DNA of 64,000 bases from Fusobacterium necrophorum subsp. necrophorum (lineage in GTDB: Bacteria; Fusobacteriota; Fusobacteriia; Fusobacteriales; Fusobacteriaceae). The stretch spans positions 558,001 through 622,000 of the forward strand of contig NZ_CP034842.1 of assembly GCF_004006635.1 (NCBI RefSeq). Reading direction: 5' to 3'. Of this stretch, positions 8,423 to 19,834 are shown piece by piece. The notes under the pieces are model-generated. The model saw only the letters and a program-made list of their open reading frames with translations, ran no database searches and was not told where the DNA came from. Position 1 is the stretch's first letter, and each line of letters opens with the position of its first letter. The translations under genes were made by a program, and so were the position numbers.

Positions 8423-8935
8423 ATGGCAACTCAAGTAAAAAAAGAAATCGTAGCGGAATTAGTAGATAAAATTAAGAAAGCTCAATCAGTTGTTTTTGTT
8501 GATTATCAAGGAATCAAAGTAAACGAAGAAACTGTTTTAAGAAGAAAAATGAGAGAATCAGGAGCGGAATATCTGGTAGCAAAAAATAGATTATTCAAAA
8601 TCGCTTTGAAAGAATCAGGAGTAGAAGATAACTTTGATGAAATTTTAGAAGGAACAACAGCATTCGCATTTGGATATGAAGATCCGGCTGTTCCTGCAAA
8701 AGTTGTGTTCGACTTAGCAAAAGATAAAGCAAAAGCAAAACAGGACATCTTTAAAATCAAAGGTGGATATTTAACAGGAAGAAGAGTAAGCATTGAAGAA
8801 GTGGAAGCTTTGGCGAAACTTCCTTCCAGAGAACAATTACTATCTATGGTGCTAAATTCTATGTTAGGACCGGTAAGGAAATTGGCTTACGCAGCTGTGG
8901 CAATTGCAGATAAAAAAGAAGCTGCGGCAGAATAG
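8423..8935 (+). CDS. rplJ: 50S ribosomal protein L10
   Basis: A 170-residue base of the L7/L12 stalk. The ATG at 8423 (MATQVKKEIV) fits the family start; GGGGAGG lies about 11 bases upstream. The frame is open four codons further, but those are not conserved. The N-terminal rRNA-binding domain contains VFVDYQGI and KNRLFKIAL; the C-terminal helix that binds L12 dimers is present. Confidence 0.96.
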   Translation: MATQVKKEIVAELVDKIKKAQSVVFVDYQGIKVNEETVLRRKMRESGAEYLVAKNRLFKIALKESGVEDNFDEILEGTTAFAFGYEDPAVPAKVVFDLAKDKAKAKQDIFKIKGGYLTGRRVSIEEVEALAKLPSREQLLSMVLNSMLGPVRKLAYAAVAIADKKEAAAE

Positions 8936-8972
8936 GAAAAGAAAAAAATAAGAAAAATAGGAGGAAATTAGA

Positions 8973-9338
8973 ATGGCATTTGATAGAGAAAAATTTATTG
9001 CTGATTTAGAAGCAATGACTGTATTAGAATTAAAAGAATTAGTAAGCGCATTGGAAGATCACTTTGGAGTAACGGCTGCTGCTCCTGTAGCTGTAACTGC
9101 TGCCGGACCAGTAGAAGCTGCAGAAGAAAAGACTGAATTCGACGTAGTGTTGAAATCAGCAGGTGCAAACAAAATTGCTGTTATCAAAGAAGTAAGAGCA
9201 ATCACTGGATTGGGATTGAAAGAAGCAAAAGAATTAGTTGATAATGGAGGAGTTATTAAAGAAGCAGCTCCAAAAGAAGAAGCAGAAGCAATCAAAGAAA
9301 AATTAACCGCTGCCGGAGCAGAAGTAGAAGTAAAATAA
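8973..9338 (+). CDS. rplL: 50S ribosomal protein L7/L12
   Basis: A 121-residue stalk protein that recruits translation factors. An N-terminal dimerisation helix (residues 1-33), an Ala/Val/Pro-rich hinge (about 34-50) and the C-terminal factor-binding domain with the conserved [24 protein letters not shown] run are all visible. It follows rplJ after 37 bases with GGAGGAAA. Confidence 0.97.
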   Translation: MAFDREKFIADLEAMTVLELKELVSALEDHFGVTAAAPVAVTAAGPVEAAEEKTEFDVVLKSAGANKIAVIKEVRAITGLGLKEAKELVDNGGVIKEAAPKEEAEAIKEKLTAAGAEVEVK

Positions 9339-9373
9339 GCTCATCTATTGGTATAACTGTATAAAAAAATAAG

Positions 9374-9399
9374 GGCACTCTAGTACGGAGTGCCTTTTT
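9374..9399 (+). terminator. Partial terminator between rplL and rpoB
   Basis: GGCACTC / GAGTGCC stem with a TAGTACG loop, followed by TTTTTA. Attenuation at this spot, which lowers rpoBC relative to ribosomal protein mRNA, is a common bacterial arrangement. Confidence 0.8.
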
Positions 9400-9437
9400 A
9401 GTAATTATAGAAGAAAATCATGTATAGAACAAATATT

Positions 9438-9480
9438 TAATCATTTAAAAATAGTTAGCCTTTGTATTTTCAAATGATTA
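9438..9480 (+). promoter_or_regulatory. Long hairpin upstream of rpoB, possible RNA processing site
   Basis: TAATCATTT / AAATGATTA outer stem continues, after one bulged C, into an A/T inner stem. It lies in the rplL-rpoB gap, where E. coli has an RNase III site. No T-run follows. Function is inferred from position only. Confidence 0.4.
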
Positions 9481-9516
9481 TATATTGACTTAATAATGTA
9501 TAAGGGGTGTGAATGA

Positions 9517-12500
9517 ATGGGGAAACTCGTTGAACGATTGAATTTTGGAAAAATTAAAGAAAGAGGAATTATGCCTCATTTTCTTGAATTTCAATTAAAT
9601 TCCTATGAAGATTTCTTACAAATGAAAGTGGCTCCCAACAATAGAGAAAACAAAGGGTTGGAGTCCGCTTTTCGAGAAATTTTTCCGATTGAATCATCTT
9701 CTAACGGAGAAATTCGATTAGAATATGTATCTTATGAATTGCATGCTGCAGAACCGCCTTTAAACGATGAATTGGAATGTAAAAAGAGAGGGAAGACCTA
9801 TTCCGATTCTTTGAAGGTGAGACTGCGACTGTTTAACAAAAAAAGTGGAAATGAGATTCAGGAATCTTTGGTTTACTTTGGGGAAGTTCCTAAGATGACC
9901 GATCGTGGGACTTTTATCATCAATGGAGCGGAAAGAGTTGTGGTTTCACAATTGCATCGTTCTCCCGGAGTATCCTTCAATAAAGAGGTAAATATTCAAA
10001 CCGGGAAAGATCTTTTCTCCGGAAAGATTATTCCATATAAAGGAACTTGGCTGGAATTTGAAACGGATAAAAATGATTTTCTGAGTGTAAAAATTGACAG
10101 AAAGAAAAAAGTTTTAGCGACAGTGTTCCTAAAGGCTGTAGATTTTTTCAAAGACAATATTGAAATCAAAGAACATTTCTTTGAAGAAAAGGAATTGAAT
10201 TTAAGCGAATTTTATGAGAAATATACCCATGATCCGGGAGAATTATTAAGTGTTGTCCGAACTAAAATTGAAAACAGTTTTTTGAAAGAGGCTATTTTTG
10301 ATCAAGAAACAGGAGAAATTATTGCGGAAGAAGATGCCGTCATTTCAGAGGCTCTTATTTCAAAAATGATAGAAAATAAAGTTTCTATAATTAGTTATTG
10401 GGAAGTAAAACCGGAAGATATTTTGATTGCCAATACCATTGCCAACGATATGACCAAAAATTCAGATGAAGCCGTAACCGAAGTTTTTAGAAAATTGAGA
10501 CCGGGAGATTTAGTAACCATAGATTCTGCGAGAAGTTTAATCAAACAAATGTTCTTTAACGTACAACGTTATGATTTGGAGCCTGTGGGACGTTATAAAA
10601 TGAACAAGAGATTGAAATTGGAAATCGATGAAAATGAAGTGTTATTGACTCCGGAAGATGTTTTGGGAACGATACAATATGTCATTGATTTAAATAATGG
10701 GGAATCTCATGTCCATACCGATGATATTGACAATTTGTCCAACCGTCGTGTCAGAGGAGTTGGAGAATTGTTATTGATGCAAATTAAGACGGGACTTCTA
10801 AAAATGTCAAAAATGGTTCGAGAAAAAATGACCATTCAGGATATTGAAACCTTGACTCCACAATCTCTGTTGAATACCAGACCTTTGAATGCTTTGATTT
10901 TAGATTTCTTCGGGTCCGGGCAATTGTCTCAATTTATGGATCAGTCGAATCCTCTAGCGGAATTAACTCACAAGAGAAGAATTTCCGCCTTAGGTCCCGG
11001 AGGACTTTCCAGAGAAAGAGCCGGATTCGAGGTGCGTGACGTACACGATTCTCACTATGGAAGAATTTGTCCGATAGAAACGCCGGAAGGACCGAACATC
11101 GGATTGATCGGATCTTTGGCTATCTATGCTAAAATCAATCAATATGGATTTATTGAAACACCGTATATCGCAGTCAAAGACGGAATTGCAGATTTGAATG
11201 ATATTCGATATTTGGCAGCTGATGAGGAAGAAGGAATGTTCATCGCTCAAGCCGATACGAAGTTGGGAGAACATAATGAATTGTTGGAACCGGTAACTTG
11301 CCGAATCGGACCAGAAATTTTGGACGTGGATGCGAAAAGAGTTCATTATTTGGATATTTCTCCAAAACAAGTGGTATCAGTCTCTGCCGGATTGATTCCC
11401 TTCCTGGAACATGACGATGCCAACCGGGCATTGATGGGATCAAACATGCAAAGACAAGCCGTTCCTTTACTACGAACGGAGGCTCCTTTTATCGGAACCG
11501 GTTTGGAAAGAAAGGTAGCGGTTGATTCCGGAGCTGTGGTAACGACAAAGGTGGACGGAAAAGTAAGCTATGTGGACGGAAAGAAAATTGTAATTGAAAC
11601 GGAAGATAAGAGAGAATATACTTATCGTCTATTAAATTTTGAACGTTCGAATCAATCCATGTGTTTGCATCAATCTCCATTGGTAAATTTAGGAGATGAA
11701 GTGAAAGCCGGAGACATTATTGCGGATGGACCGGCAACCAGCAAGGGAGATTTGGCTTTAGGAAAAAATATCCTAATGGGATTCATGACTTGGGAAGGAT
11801 ATAACTACGAAGATGCGATTTTGATTTCCGATCGGCTACGAAAGGACGATGTTTTTACTTCCGTTCATGTGGAAGAATATGAAATCGAAGCGAGAAATAC
11901 CAAATTGGGAGATGAAGAAATCACTCGTGAAATTCCGAATGTTTCCGAAGCAGCTCTTAGAAACTTGGATGCCAATGGAGTTATTATGATTGGATCGGAA
12001 GTGGAGCCGGGAGATATTTTGGTCGGAAAGACTTCTCCAAAGGGAGAAACGGAACCTCCGGCAGAAGAAAAATTACTGCGAGCTATTTTCGGGGAAAAAG
12101 CGAGAGATGTTCGAGACAGTTCTCTACGTATGCCTCACGGATCAAAAGGAACGGTTGTGGAAATTTTAGAATTGTCTCGTGAAAACGGAGATGAGTTGAA
12201 AGCCGGAGTGAATAAGGCAATTCGTGTGTTAGTGGCAGAAAAAAGAAAAATTACCGTTGGGGATAAAATGTCAGGTAGACATGGAAACAAAGGGGTTGTT
12301 TCGAGAGTGTTGCCGGCGGAAGACATGCCTTTCTTAGAGGACGGAACTCATTTGGACGTTGTGTTAAATCCATTGGGAGTACCGTCTCGGATGAATATCG
12401 GACAGGTCTTGGAAGTACATTTGGGAATGGCAATGAGGTCATTAAATGGCGGAACTCATATTGCCACTCCGGTATTTGACGGGGCAACGGAAGAACAAAT

Positions 12501-13071
12501 CAAAGATTATTTGGAAAATCAAGGACATCCGAGAAGCGGAAAGGTGACCTTGTATGACGGAAGAACCGGAGATAAGTTTGACAACAAAATTACCGTGGGA
12601 ATCATGTATATGTTGAAATTACACCACTTGGTAGAAGATAAAATGCATGCCAGAGCTATTGGACCATATTCTTTGGTAACACAACAACCTTTGGGAGGAA
12701 AAGCACAATTCGGAGGACAAAGATTGGGAGAAATGGAAGTATGGGCTTTGGAAGCATATGGAGCATCTAATATTCTTCAAGAAATGTTGACCGTAAAATC
12801 CGATGATGTGACAGGAAGAACAAAAACGTATGAAGCCATTATCAAAGGAGAAGAAATGCCGGATTCTGATTTACCGGAATCTTTCAAAGTATTATTGAAA
12901 GAATTCCAAGCTCTAGCATTGGATGTGGAATTATGCGATGAAAACGATAATGTCATCAATGTCGATGAAGAGCTGAATAAGGAAGAGACCACCTTGGAAT
13001 ATTCTCCGTCAGATATATTAGAGATGGAGGAATATGAGGATGAGGATGATTACGAAGACGAAGAAGAATAG
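9517..13071 (+). CDS. rpoB: RNA polymerase beta subunit
   Basis: An 1184-residue catalytic subunit. The rifampicin region reads [27 protein letters not shown], with the Asp, His and Ser positions most often changed in resistance all in the wild-type state, so the target looks rifampicin-sensitive. The [14 protein letters not shown] active-site block and the [27 protein letters not shown] block are intact. The last 25 or so residues form a strongly acidic tail rich in Glu and Asp. The start is an ATG at 9517 after a GGGGTGTG sequence. Confidence 0.98.
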   Translation: MGKLVERLNFGKIKERGIMPHFLEFQLNSYEDFLQMKVAPNNRENKGLESAFREIFPIESSSNGEIRLEYVSYELHAAEPPLNDELECKKRGKTYSDSLKVRLRLFNKKSGNEIQESLVYFGEVPKMTDRGTFIINGAERVVVSQLHRSPGVSFNKEVNIQTGKDLFSGKIIPYKGTWLEFETDKNDFLSVKIDRKKKVLATVFLKAVDFFKDNIEIKEHFFEEKELNLSEFYEKYTHDPGELLSVVRTKIENSFLKEAIFDQETGEIIAEEDAVISEALISKMIENKVSIISYWEVKPEDILIANTIANDMTKNSDEAVTEVFRKLRPGDLVTIDSARSLIKQMFFNVQRYDLEPVGRYKMNKRLKLEIDENEVLLTPEDVLGTIQYVIDLNNGESHVHTDDIDNLSNRRVRGVGELLLMQIKTGLLKMSKMVREKMTIQDIETLTPQSLLNTRPLNALILDFFGSGQLSQFMDQSNPLAELTHKRRISALGPGGLSRERAGFEVRDVHDSHYGRICPIETPEGPNIGLIGSLAIYAKINQYGFIETPYIAVKDGIADLNDIRYLAADEEEGMFIAQADTKLGEHNELLEPVTCRIGPEILDVDAKRVHYLDISPKQVVSVSAGLIPFLEHDDANRALMGSNMQRQAVPLLRTEAPFIGTGLERKVAVDSGAVVTTKVDGKVSYVDGKKIVIETEDKREYTYRLLNFERSNQSMCLHQSPLVNLGDEVKAGDIIADGPATSKGDLALGKNILMGFMTWEGYNYEDAILISDRLRKDDVFTSVHVEEYEIEARNTKLGDEEITREIPNVSEAALRNLDANGVIMIGSEVEPGDILVGKTSPKGETEPPAEEKLLRAIFGEKARDVRDSSLRMPHGSKGTVVEILELSRENGDELKAGVNKAIRVLVAEKRKITVGDKMSGRHGNKGVVSRVLPAEDMPFLEDGTHLDVVLNPLGVPSRMNIGQVLEVHLGMAMRSLNGGTHIATPVFDGATEEQIKDYLENQGHPRSGKVTLYDGRTGDKFDNKITVGIMYMLKLHHLVEDKMHARAIGPYSLVTQQPLGGKAQFGGQRLGEMEVWALEAYGASNILQEMLTVKSDDVTGRTKTYEAIIKGEEMPDSDLPESFKVLLKEFQALALDVELCDENDNVINVDEELNKEETTLEYSPSDILEMEEYEDEDDYEDEEE

Positions 13072-13107
13072 TTAGAAATAGGAGTAATGAAGGAGGCTTT
13101 ATAGTTC

Positions 13108-16100
13108 ATGGGAATCAGAAATTTTGAAAAAATTAAAATTAAATTGGCATCTCCTGAAAAAATTGAAGAATGGTCATATGGGGAAGTAACGAAGCCGGAA
13201 ACCATAAATTATAGAACGTTGAATCCGGAAAAAGACGGATTGTTCTGCGAAAAAATCTTTGGACCGACAAAAGATTGGGAATGTGCATGTGGAAAGTACA
13301 AGAGAATGCGATACAAAGGTTTGATTTGTGAAAAATGTGAAGTGGAAGTGACAAAATCGAAAGTCAGAAGAGAAAGAATGGGGCATATTGCTTTGGCAGC
13401 CCCTGTTTCGCACATTTGGTATTCCAAAGGAACTCCAAATAAAATGTCTTTGATTATCGGCTTGTCTCCAAAAGAATTGGAATCTGTATTGTATTTTGCG
13501 AGATACATTGTTACGGAAAGCGAGGAAGACAGCTTAGAAATTGGAAAAATCATCACGGAAAAAGAATACAAGTTGTTTAAACAGTTGTATGGAAATAAGT
13601 TTGAAGCTTACATGGGTGCGGAAGCGATTTTAAAATTGTTGGAACGAATCAATTTAGAGGAATTGAGAATTGAGTTGGAAGAGGAATTGGAAGAAGTTTC
13701 TTCCGCTCAAAAACGAAAGAAAATTGTAAAACGTTTGAAAATTGTTCGAGATTTTATTGCTTCCGGAAATAAACCGGAATGGATGATCTTAAAGAATGTT
13801 CCCGTGATTCCCGCAGATTTACGTCCTATGGTACAATTGGACGGAGGAAGATTTGCGACTTCGGATTTGAATGATTTGTATCGAAGAGTCATCAATCGAA
13901 ACAATCGTTTGAAAAAATTATTGGAAATTCGAGCCCCTGAAATTGTTGTAAAAAATGAAAAAAGAATGTTACAGGAAGCTGTAGACGCCTTGATTGACAA
14001 TGGTCGAAGAGGAAAGCCGGTGGTAGCTCAAAATAACAGAGAATTGAAATCCTTGTCCGATATGTTGAAAGGAAAACAAGGACGTTTCCGACAAAATTTG
14101 TTGGGAAAACGGGTAGACTATTCAGCACGGTCTGTTATCGTGGTAGGACCGTCTTTGAAGATGAATCAATGTGGAATTCCTAAGAAAATGGCTTTGGAAT
14201 TGTACAAACCGTTTATTATGAGAGAATTGGTAAAACGGGAATTGGCAACCAATATTAAAACAGCGAAAAAATTGGTTGAAGAAGCTGATGACAAGGTTTG
14301 GGATGTCATTGAAGATGTCATCCAGGATCACCCGGTTTTATTGAACAGAGCTCCGACTTTGCATAGATTGTCGATTCAAGCATTTGAACCGGTTTTGATT
14401 GAAGGAAAGGCAATTCGACTGCATCCTTTGGTTTGTTCCGCCTTCAACGCCGACTTCGACGGAGACCAAATGGCAGTGCATTTAATGTTATCTCCGGAAG
14501 CTATCATGGAAGCAAAATTATTAATGCTGGCACCGAATAATATCATTGCTCCGTCCAGCGGGGAACCGATTGCAGTCCCTTCTCAAGATATGGTCATGGG
14601 ATGTTATTATATGACAGAAAAGAAAAAGGGAGCTAAGGGAGAAGGGAAGGTCTTTTCCAATATTGAGCAGTTATTGACGGCTTATCAAAATCAAGTCATT
14701 GATACTCATGCTCTTGTCAAAGTCAGAGTTAATGGAGAAATGGTAGAAACGACTGCAGGATTGGTAATGTTCAATGAAATTTTACCGATACAAGATAGAA
14801 ACTATCAAAGGACAATCGGAAAGAAAGAATTGAAAAATTTGATTGCATACTTGTATGATGAACATGGTTTCACAGAAACGGCGGATTTAATCAACAAGTT
14901 AAAGAATTTCGGTTACCATTATTCCACTTTGGCAGGAATTTCCGTAGGAGTCGAAGATTTGGTGATTCCGGAAGAGAAGAAACATTTATTGGCGGCTGCG
15001 GACAAACAGGTGGAAGAAATCGATGCCGATTATAAATCCGGAAAGATTATCAATGAAGAACGATATCGAAAAACAATTGAAGTTTGGTCTAAAACAACAG
15101 ATGCCGTTACAAAAGCAATGATGGACGGATTGGATAAATTTAATCCGGTATATATGATGGCGAATTCAGGAGCACGGGGAAATACAAACCAAATGCGTCA
15201 ATTAGCCGGAATGAGAGGAAATATGGCGGATACGCAAGGGCGTATCATCGAAACTCCAATCAAGGCAAATTTCCGAGAAGGATTGACCGTTTTGGAATTC
15301 TTTATTTCTTCTCACGGAGCGAGAAAGGGATTGGCCGATACCGCACTTCGAACTGCCGATTCAGGATACTTAACGAGAAGATTGGTGGATATTTCTCACG
15401 AAGTGATTGTCAATGCGGAAGATTGCGGAACGATGCAAGGAATTGAAGTAGGAGACTTGATTTCCGGAGGAAAAGTCATTGAAAAATTGGCGGAAAGAAT
15501 CAGGGGAAGAGTCTTGGCGGAGGACCTAATCCACGAGGGAGAAATCTTAGCCACTCGAAATACGATGATTGGAAAAGAACTGCTTCGAGAAATTGAGGAA
15601 AAAGGAATCAAAAAAGTAAAAATTCGATCTCCTTTGACTTGTGCTTTGGAAAAAGGAGTCTGCAAAAAATGTTACGGTATGGACTTGTCCAACTTAAAAG
15701 AAATTTTATTAGGAGAAGCCGTGGGAGTTGTTGCAGCACAGTCTATCGGAGAACCGGGAACACAACTTACCATGAGAACCTTCCATACCGGAGGGGTAGC
15801 AAGCGCTTCGGCAGCAATTACACAAATCAAATCGGAAAATGGAGGACGAATTTCTTTCCGAGATATTCATACCTTGAACTTGAATGGAGAAGAAATTGTC
15901 GTGAGTCAGGCAGGAAAAGTCATTGTAGCAGACAATGAATATGAAGTTTCTTCGGGATCCACTCTACGAGTGAAAGAGGGAGACATCATTGAAGAGGGAA
16001 CGGTATTGGTAACCTTCGACCCATATCACATTCCATTGATTGCAGCTCAAGACGGAAAAGTCGAATATCGAGAATTGACACCGAAGAAGACCTATGATGA

Positions 16101-17076
16101 AAAATATGATGTTTGGCAATCCTTGGTGGTTAAAGCCATGGACAGTGGAGATGTTAACCCTCGAGTTCATATTTTAGACAAAGAGGGGAAAAAGTTAGGA
16201 ACTTACAACATTCCTTATGGAGCCTACATGATGGTGGAAGACGGAGCTATGGTCAAAAAGGGAGATATCCTTGCAAAGATTATGAAAATCGGAGAGGGAT
16301 CCAAGGATATTACAGGAGGTCTTCCAAGAGTACAAGAATTGTTTGAAGCAAGAAATCCAAAAGGAAAAGCAATGCTTACGGAAATTGACGGAAGAGTGGA
16401 AATCAATAATCGTAAGAAGAAAGGAATGCGAGTTGTTACGGTAAAAGCTCTGGATGATTCCGGAGACCAACGGGAATATTTGGTTCCTGTGGGAGAACGT
16501 CTGATTGTTACGGACGGATTGAAGGTAAAAGCAGGAGATAAGATTACCGAAGGAGCAATTTCTCCTTTTGACGTATTAAATATTAAAGGTTTGGTCGCAG
16601 CGGAGCAGTTTATCTTGGAATCGGTACAACAAGTATATCGGGATCAAGGGGTAGGCGTGAACGACAAACATATAGAAATCATTGTAAAGCAAATGTTTAA
16701 GAAGGTAAAAATCGTTGATTCCGGAGCTTCTTTGTTTTTGGAAGATGAAGTGGTGGAAAAGAGATTGGTGGACTTGGAAAATAAAGAATTGGCGGAAAAA
16801 GGAAAGGCCTTAATTCAATACGAGCCAATTATTCAAGGAATTACCAAGGCGGCTGTCAATACGGGAAGTTTCATTTCCGCGGCCTCTTTCCAAGAAACGA
16901 CAAAAGTTCTTTCCAATGCGGCAATTGAAGGAAAGGTCGACTATTTGGAAGGATTGAAAGAAAATGTCATTATCGGAAAGAAAATTCCGGCAGGAACAGG
17001 ATTCTCAGCCTATAAAAATGTAGCGATGAAAGTACAGGAAGAATTCGGGACAGAATTGGAAGCGGTAGAAGAATAG
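13108..17076 (+). CDS. rpoC: RNA polymerase beta' subunit
   Basis: A 1322-residue catalytic subunit. The N-terminal zinc site CxCx(n)CxxC is in the segment [19 protein letters not shown]. The catalytic loop [12 protein letters not shown] is intact, as are the bridge helix/trigger loop region around [14 protein letters not shown] and the second zinc site near [16 protein letters not shown] lies upstream of the ATG, 36 bases after rpoB. Confidence 0.98.
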   Translation: MGIRNFEKIKIKLASPEKIEEWSYGEVTKPETINYRTLNPEKDGLFCEKIFGPTKDWECACGKYKRMRYKGLICEKCEVEVTKSKVRRERMGHIALAAPVSHIWYSKGTPNKMSLIIGLSPKELESVLYFARYIVTESEEDSLEIGKIITEKEYKLFKQLYGNKFEAYMGAEAILKLLERINLEELRIELEEELEEVSSAQKRKKIVKRLKIVRDFIASGNKPEWMILKNVPVIPADLRPMVQLDGGRFATSDLNDLYRRVINRNNRLKKLLEIRAPEIVVKNEKRMLQEAVDALIDNGRRGKPVVAQNNRELKSLSDMLKGKQGRFRQNLLGKRVDYSARSVIVVGPSLKMNQCGIPKKMALELYKPFIMRELVKRELATNIKTAKKLVEEADDKVWDVIEDVIQDHPVLLNRAPTLHRLSIQAFEPVLIEGKAIRLHPLVCSAFNADFDGDQMAVHLMLSPEAIMEAKLLMLAPNNIIAPSSGEPIAVPSQDMVMGCYYMTEKKKGAKGEGKVFSNIEQLLTAYQNQVIDTHALVKVRVNGEMVETTAGLVMFNEILPIQDRNYQRTIGKKELKNLIAYLYDEHGFTETADLINKLKNFGYHYSTLAGISVGVEDLVIPEEKKHLLAAADKQVEEIDADYKSGKIINEERYRKTIEVWSKTTDAVTKAMMDGLDKFNPVYMMANSGARGNTNQMRQLAGMRGNMADTQGRIIETPIKANFREGLTVLEFFISSHGARKGLADTALRTADSGYLTRRLVDISHEVIVNAEDCGTMQGIEVGDLISGGKVIEKLAERIRGRVLAEDLIHEGEILATRNTMIGKELLREIEEKGIKKVKIRSPLTCALEKGVCKKCYGMDLSNLKEILLGEAVGVVAAQSIGEPGTQLTMRTFHTGGVASASAAITQIKSENGGRISFRDIHTLNLNGEEIVVSQAGKVIVADNEYEVSSGSTLRVKEGDIIEEGTVLVTFDPYHIPLIAAQDGKVEYRELTPKKTYDEKYDVWQSLVVKAMDSGDVNPRVHILDKEGKKLGTYNIPYGAYMMVEDGAMVKKGDILAKIMKIGEGSKDITGGLPRVQELFEARNPKGKAMLTEIDGRVEINNRKKKGMRVVTVKALDDSGDQREYLVPVGERLIVTDGLKVKAGDKITEGAISPFDVLNIKGLVAAEQFILESVQQVYRDQGVGVNDKHIEIIVKQMFKKVKIVDSGASLFLEDEVVEKRLVDLENKELAEKGKALIQYEPIIQGITKAAVNTGSFISAASFQETTKVLSNAAIEGKVDYLEGLKENVIIGKKIPAGTGFSAYKNVAMKVQEEFGTELEAVEE

Positions 17077-17084
17077 AAATAATG

Positions 17085-17113
17085 TTAGGAATAGGACAGG
17101 CTCCTATTCCTAA
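17085..17113 (+). terminator. Perfect 12-bp hairpin after rpoC
   Basis: TTAGGAATAGGA / TCCTATTCCTAA with a CAGGC loop. There is no run of T after it, so it is more likely an RNA processing or 3'-protecting stem, or a partial terminator, than a full stop. yicC begins 23 bases later. Confidence 0.5.
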
Positions 17114-17136
17114 ATCATAATATTGGAGGAAAGAGC

Positions 17137-18015
17137 ATGAGAAGCATGACAGGATATGCAAAGCTTCTGTATGAAGATGAAAAATATGCTTTGCAGCTGG
17201 AAATGAAAAGTGTAAACAACAAAAACTTATCGTGTAAAATCAAACTTCCTTATAATTTAAATTTTTTGGAAACGAAAATTCGAAATGAAATTGCAACGAA
17301 GGTATTAAGAGGTTCTGTCGAGTTACGCATTGAGCTGGAGGAAAAAGAGGAAAGTATCGAGGAAATCAAATATGATAAAAACTTGACAAAGGCGTATTTT
17401 GAAACTCTTTCTTCTATGGAACGGGAATTGGGAGAGAACTTTTCCAATAAAATGGATTTGTTGGTTCGAAACTTTAATGTATTGAAAAAGGGAAACCGTC
17501 AAGTTTCCGAAGAAGAATACAGTCATTTCTTAGTTCCGAAAATTCAAGAATTGTTACTTCCTTTTTTACAAAGTCGAGAAGAAGAAGGACGTCGACTTCA
17601 AACCTTTTTCTTAGAAAAATTGGAAGTTTTGAAAGGCTATGTTGCAAAAATAGAGGAATACCAAGCGGTAGTTGTGGAGAGATACAAAGAAAAATTACTT
17701 AGCCGATTACAAAGTTGCCGGGAAGATTTGCACTTTGAAGAAAGCGATATTTTGAAAGAAGTGATGATTTTTACGGATAGAGCGGATATTTCAGAGGAGC
17801 TGTCACGTCTAAAAAGTCACTTACAACAGTTGGAACGGGAGCTGAACAGTGAAGAAGCAGCTTTGGGAAAGAAGATTGAGTTTTTATTACAAGAAATTTT
17901 TCGGGAATTGAATACTACAGGGGTAAAATCCAATTTATATGAAATTTCCAATTTGGTCGTTTCTGCAAAAAATGAATTAGAAAAAATCAGAGAACAAATT
18001 ATGAATATTGAGTAA
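17137..18015 (+). CDS. YicC family endoribonuclease-like protein
   Basis: A 292-residue member of the YicC/YloC family, linked to RNA turnover (reported as endoribonucleases acting on small RNAs). The start MRSMTGYAK is the family hallmark. The N-terminal YicC domain covers about residues 1-155 and the C-terminal DUF1732 domain about 205-292, ending in the acidic EEAALGKKIEFLLQEIFREL region. It is followed 12 bases later by gmk, a conserved yicC-gmk-rpoZ order. Confidence 0.9.
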   Translation: MRSMTGYAKLLYEDEKYALQLEMKSVNNKNLSCKIKLPYNLNFLETKIRNEIATKVLRGSVELRIELEEKEESIEEIKYDKNLTKAYFETLSSMERELGENFSNKMDLLVRNFNVLKKGNRQVSEEEYSHFLVPKIQELLLPFLQSREEEGRRLQTFFLEKLEVLKGYVAKIEEYQAVVVERYKEKLLSRLQSCREDLHFEESDILKEVMIFTDRADISEELSRLKSHLQQLERELNSEEAALGKKIEFLLQEIFRELNTTGVKSNLYEISNLVVSAKNELEKIREQIMNIE

Positions 18016-18027
18016 GGAGAGTGAGTC

Positions 18028-18591
18028 ATGCCGAAAGGGAACTTATATATCGTTTCAGGACCTAGCGGTGCCGGGAAGTCTACGATTTGTAGAAAAGTTC
18101 GCAAAATATTGGGAATCAATCTTGCAACCTCCGCTACTACAAGGGAACCTAGAGTCGGAGAGGTTCACGGAGTGGATTATTATTTTTTAAGTCATGCCGA
18201 ATTTGAGAAAAAAATTCAAGAGGGAGCTTTTCTGGAATATGCCAAAGTTCATAATAATTACTATGGAACTTTGAAGTCGGAAGTAGAGAGTCGAGTGAAT
18301 CAGGGAGAAAAAGTGATTTTAGAGATTGATGTCCAAGGAGGATTGCAGGTAAAAGCCCTATATCCCGATGCTCATTTAATTTTCTTTAAAACACCGAATT
18401 TGGAACAATTAGAAGCGAGATTGCGAGGAAGAAAGACCGATAGTGAAGAGACCATTCAATTACGGTTGAAAAATTCGATTCAGGAATTGGAGTGTGAAAA
18501 AAAATATGATATTTCAATTGTGAATCACACCGTCGAACAAGCTTGTAATGATTTAATTCAAATTATTGAGGAAAAGGAGAATCTATCATGA
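18028..18591 (+). CDS. gmk: Guanylate kinase
   Basis: A 187-residue cytoplasmic enzyme converting GMP and ATP to GDP and ADP. The P-loop SGPSGAGKST is at residues 9-18; the GMP-binding TTREPRVGEVHGVDYYF block and the lid segment RLRGRKTDSEE are intact. Its stop codon overlaps the rpoZ start by four bases (ATGA). Confidence 0.96.
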   Translation: MPKGNLYIVSGPSGAGKSTICRKVRKILGINLATSATTREPRVGEVHGVDYYFLSHAEFEKKIQEGAFLEYAKVHNNYYGTLKSEVESRVNQGEKVILEIDVQGGLQVKALYPDAHLIFFKTPNLEQLEARLRGRKTDSEETIQLRLKNSIQELECEKKYDISIVNHTVEQACNDLIQIIEEKENLS

Positions 18592-18788
18592 AAAAGGATA
18601 TTACTTATGATGAACTTTTGGAAAAAATTCCAAACAAATATATTTTGACGATTGTAGGAGGAGAAAGAGCGAGAGAGCTTCATGCAGGAGCCACTCCTTT
18701 AACCAAAACAGCGAAGAAAGATACCGACTTAAAAAAAGTATTTCGTGAAATTATAGATGGGAAAATTTATTATGAAGCAGATAACTAG
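18588..18788 (+). CDS. rpoZ: RNA polymerase omega subunit
   Basis: A 66-residue chaperone of the beta' subunit. It has the family core NKYILTIVGGERARELHAG followed by a basic stretch TKTAKKDTDLKKVFREI. It overlaps gmk by four bases and its end overlaps the apbE start, so the three are translationally coupled. Confidence 0.92.
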   Translation: MKKDITYDELLEKIPNKYILTIVGGERARELHAGATPLTKTAKKDTDLKKVFREIIDGKIYYEADN

Positions 18789-19767
18789 AGTTTGGATTGT
18801 GCTTTTTTGTCTGTTTCTGGGGACGGCAGTCTATGCAAAGGAAACAAAGTATGAGGAAAGTCGATTTTTATTCGGAACCTATATCAAGATTACCACATAT
18901 TCTGAAAATACTGTAAATGCGAAGAAGGCAGTTCAAGCCGCCTTTCAAGAAATTGACAGAATTGACAAGAAGTTTAACAGTAAGACGGAGGGAAGTATCA
19001 TCTATCGTCTGAATCATGCTTCCAACAAAGAAATTCCTTTGGATCAAGAGGGAAAGTTTTTATTTGAGACCATTCAAAAAGCATATCTTCTCTCTCATAA
19101 AAAATATGATATTACGATTTCTCCTCTCTTCAAACTTTGGAATTTTGAGCAGCCTGAAAGAGCAAAGATTCCCGGTAAGATTTCTTTGGAGAAAAGTTTG
19201 AAAGAAGTGGACTTTGACAAGGTGATAATACAAGGCAATCGTCTAAAGCTTCTTTCTCCTGTCAAAGAGATTGATACAGGTTCTTTTTTAAAGGGCTATG
19301 CTTTGGCAAGAGCGGAGAAAGTTTTACAGGAAAAAGGTCTGAAAAGTGCTTTTATCAGCTCTATTTCAAGTATTGATCTGTTGGGAAGCAAGCCGGGGGG
19401 GAAGCCTTGGAGAATTGCTTTGGAAAATCCTGAAAATATAAACGAGATGTTGGGAATTTTGTCTTTAAAAGACAAAGCCTTAGGAGTCTCGGGAGATTAT
19501 CAGACCTATGTGGAAATTCAGGGAAAGAGATATCATCATATTTTGGATAAGGCAACAGGTTACCCTATTACCGATAAAAAAATGGTGGTTGTTCTTTGCA
19601 AAGACGGCTTTGAAGCCGATGTCTATTCGACTGCATTTTTTCTGATGCCGATTTCTGAAGTTTTGGCTTATGCAAATAAAACCGAAGATTTGGAAGTTAT
19701 GATTGTGGATAAGCAGATGAAATTTCACATGAGTAAAGGCTTTTCACAATATTTCTCAAAAAAATAG
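18772..19767 (+). CDS. apbE: FAD:protein FMN transferase (ApbE family)
   Basis: The enzyme attaches FMN to a Thr/Ser on exported domains of Rnf/Nqr-type proteins. The start at 18772 gives a clean signal peptide ([22 protein letters not shown], about 331 residues in total); an upstream in-frame ATG at 18757 is also possible. Both lie inside the rpoZ end. Family marks: [10 protein letters not shown] near the mature N-terminus, the FLKGYALA segment, [19 protein letters not shown], and the Mg-binding DVYSTAFF motif. No lipobox Cys is seen, unlike many ApbE proteins, so it is probably free or signal-anchored in the periplasm. The next gene is hppA under its own promoter. Confidence 0.92.
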   Translation: MKQITRVWIVLFCLFLGTAVYAKETKYEESRFLFGTYIKITTYSENTVNAKKAVQAAFQEIDRIDKKFNSKTEGSIIYRLNHASNKEIPLDQEGKFLFETIQKAYLLSHKKYDITISPLFKLWNFEQPERAKIPGKISLEKSLKEVDFDKVIIQGNRLKLLSPVKEIDTGSFLKGYALARAEKVLQEKGLKSAFISSISSIDLLGSKPGGKPWRIALENPENINEMLGILSLKDKALGVSGDYQTYVEIQGKRYHHILDKATGYPITDKKMVVVLCKDGFEADVYSTAFFLMPISEVLAYANKTEDLEVMIVDKQMKFHMSKGFSQYFSKK

Positions 19768-19768
19768 C

Positions 19769-19797
19769 TTGTCATATGAGAGTTTTTACATTATAAT
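19769..19797 (+). promoter_or_regulatory. Promoter of hppA
   Basis: TTGTCA at 19769-19774, a 17-base spacer, TATAAT at 19792-19797. It begins directly after the apbE stop codon. Confidence 0.75.
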
Positions 19798-19834
19798 AAA
19801 TAAGTTAAATAAAATGAAAAATGGAGGGAATATC

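Noticed and set aside
9486..9505. Promoter directly before rpoB (TTGACT then AATAAT/GTATAA)
   Set aside because: The spacing between the hexamers is too short for a sigma-70 promoter; rpoBC is more simply explained by read-through from rplJL.
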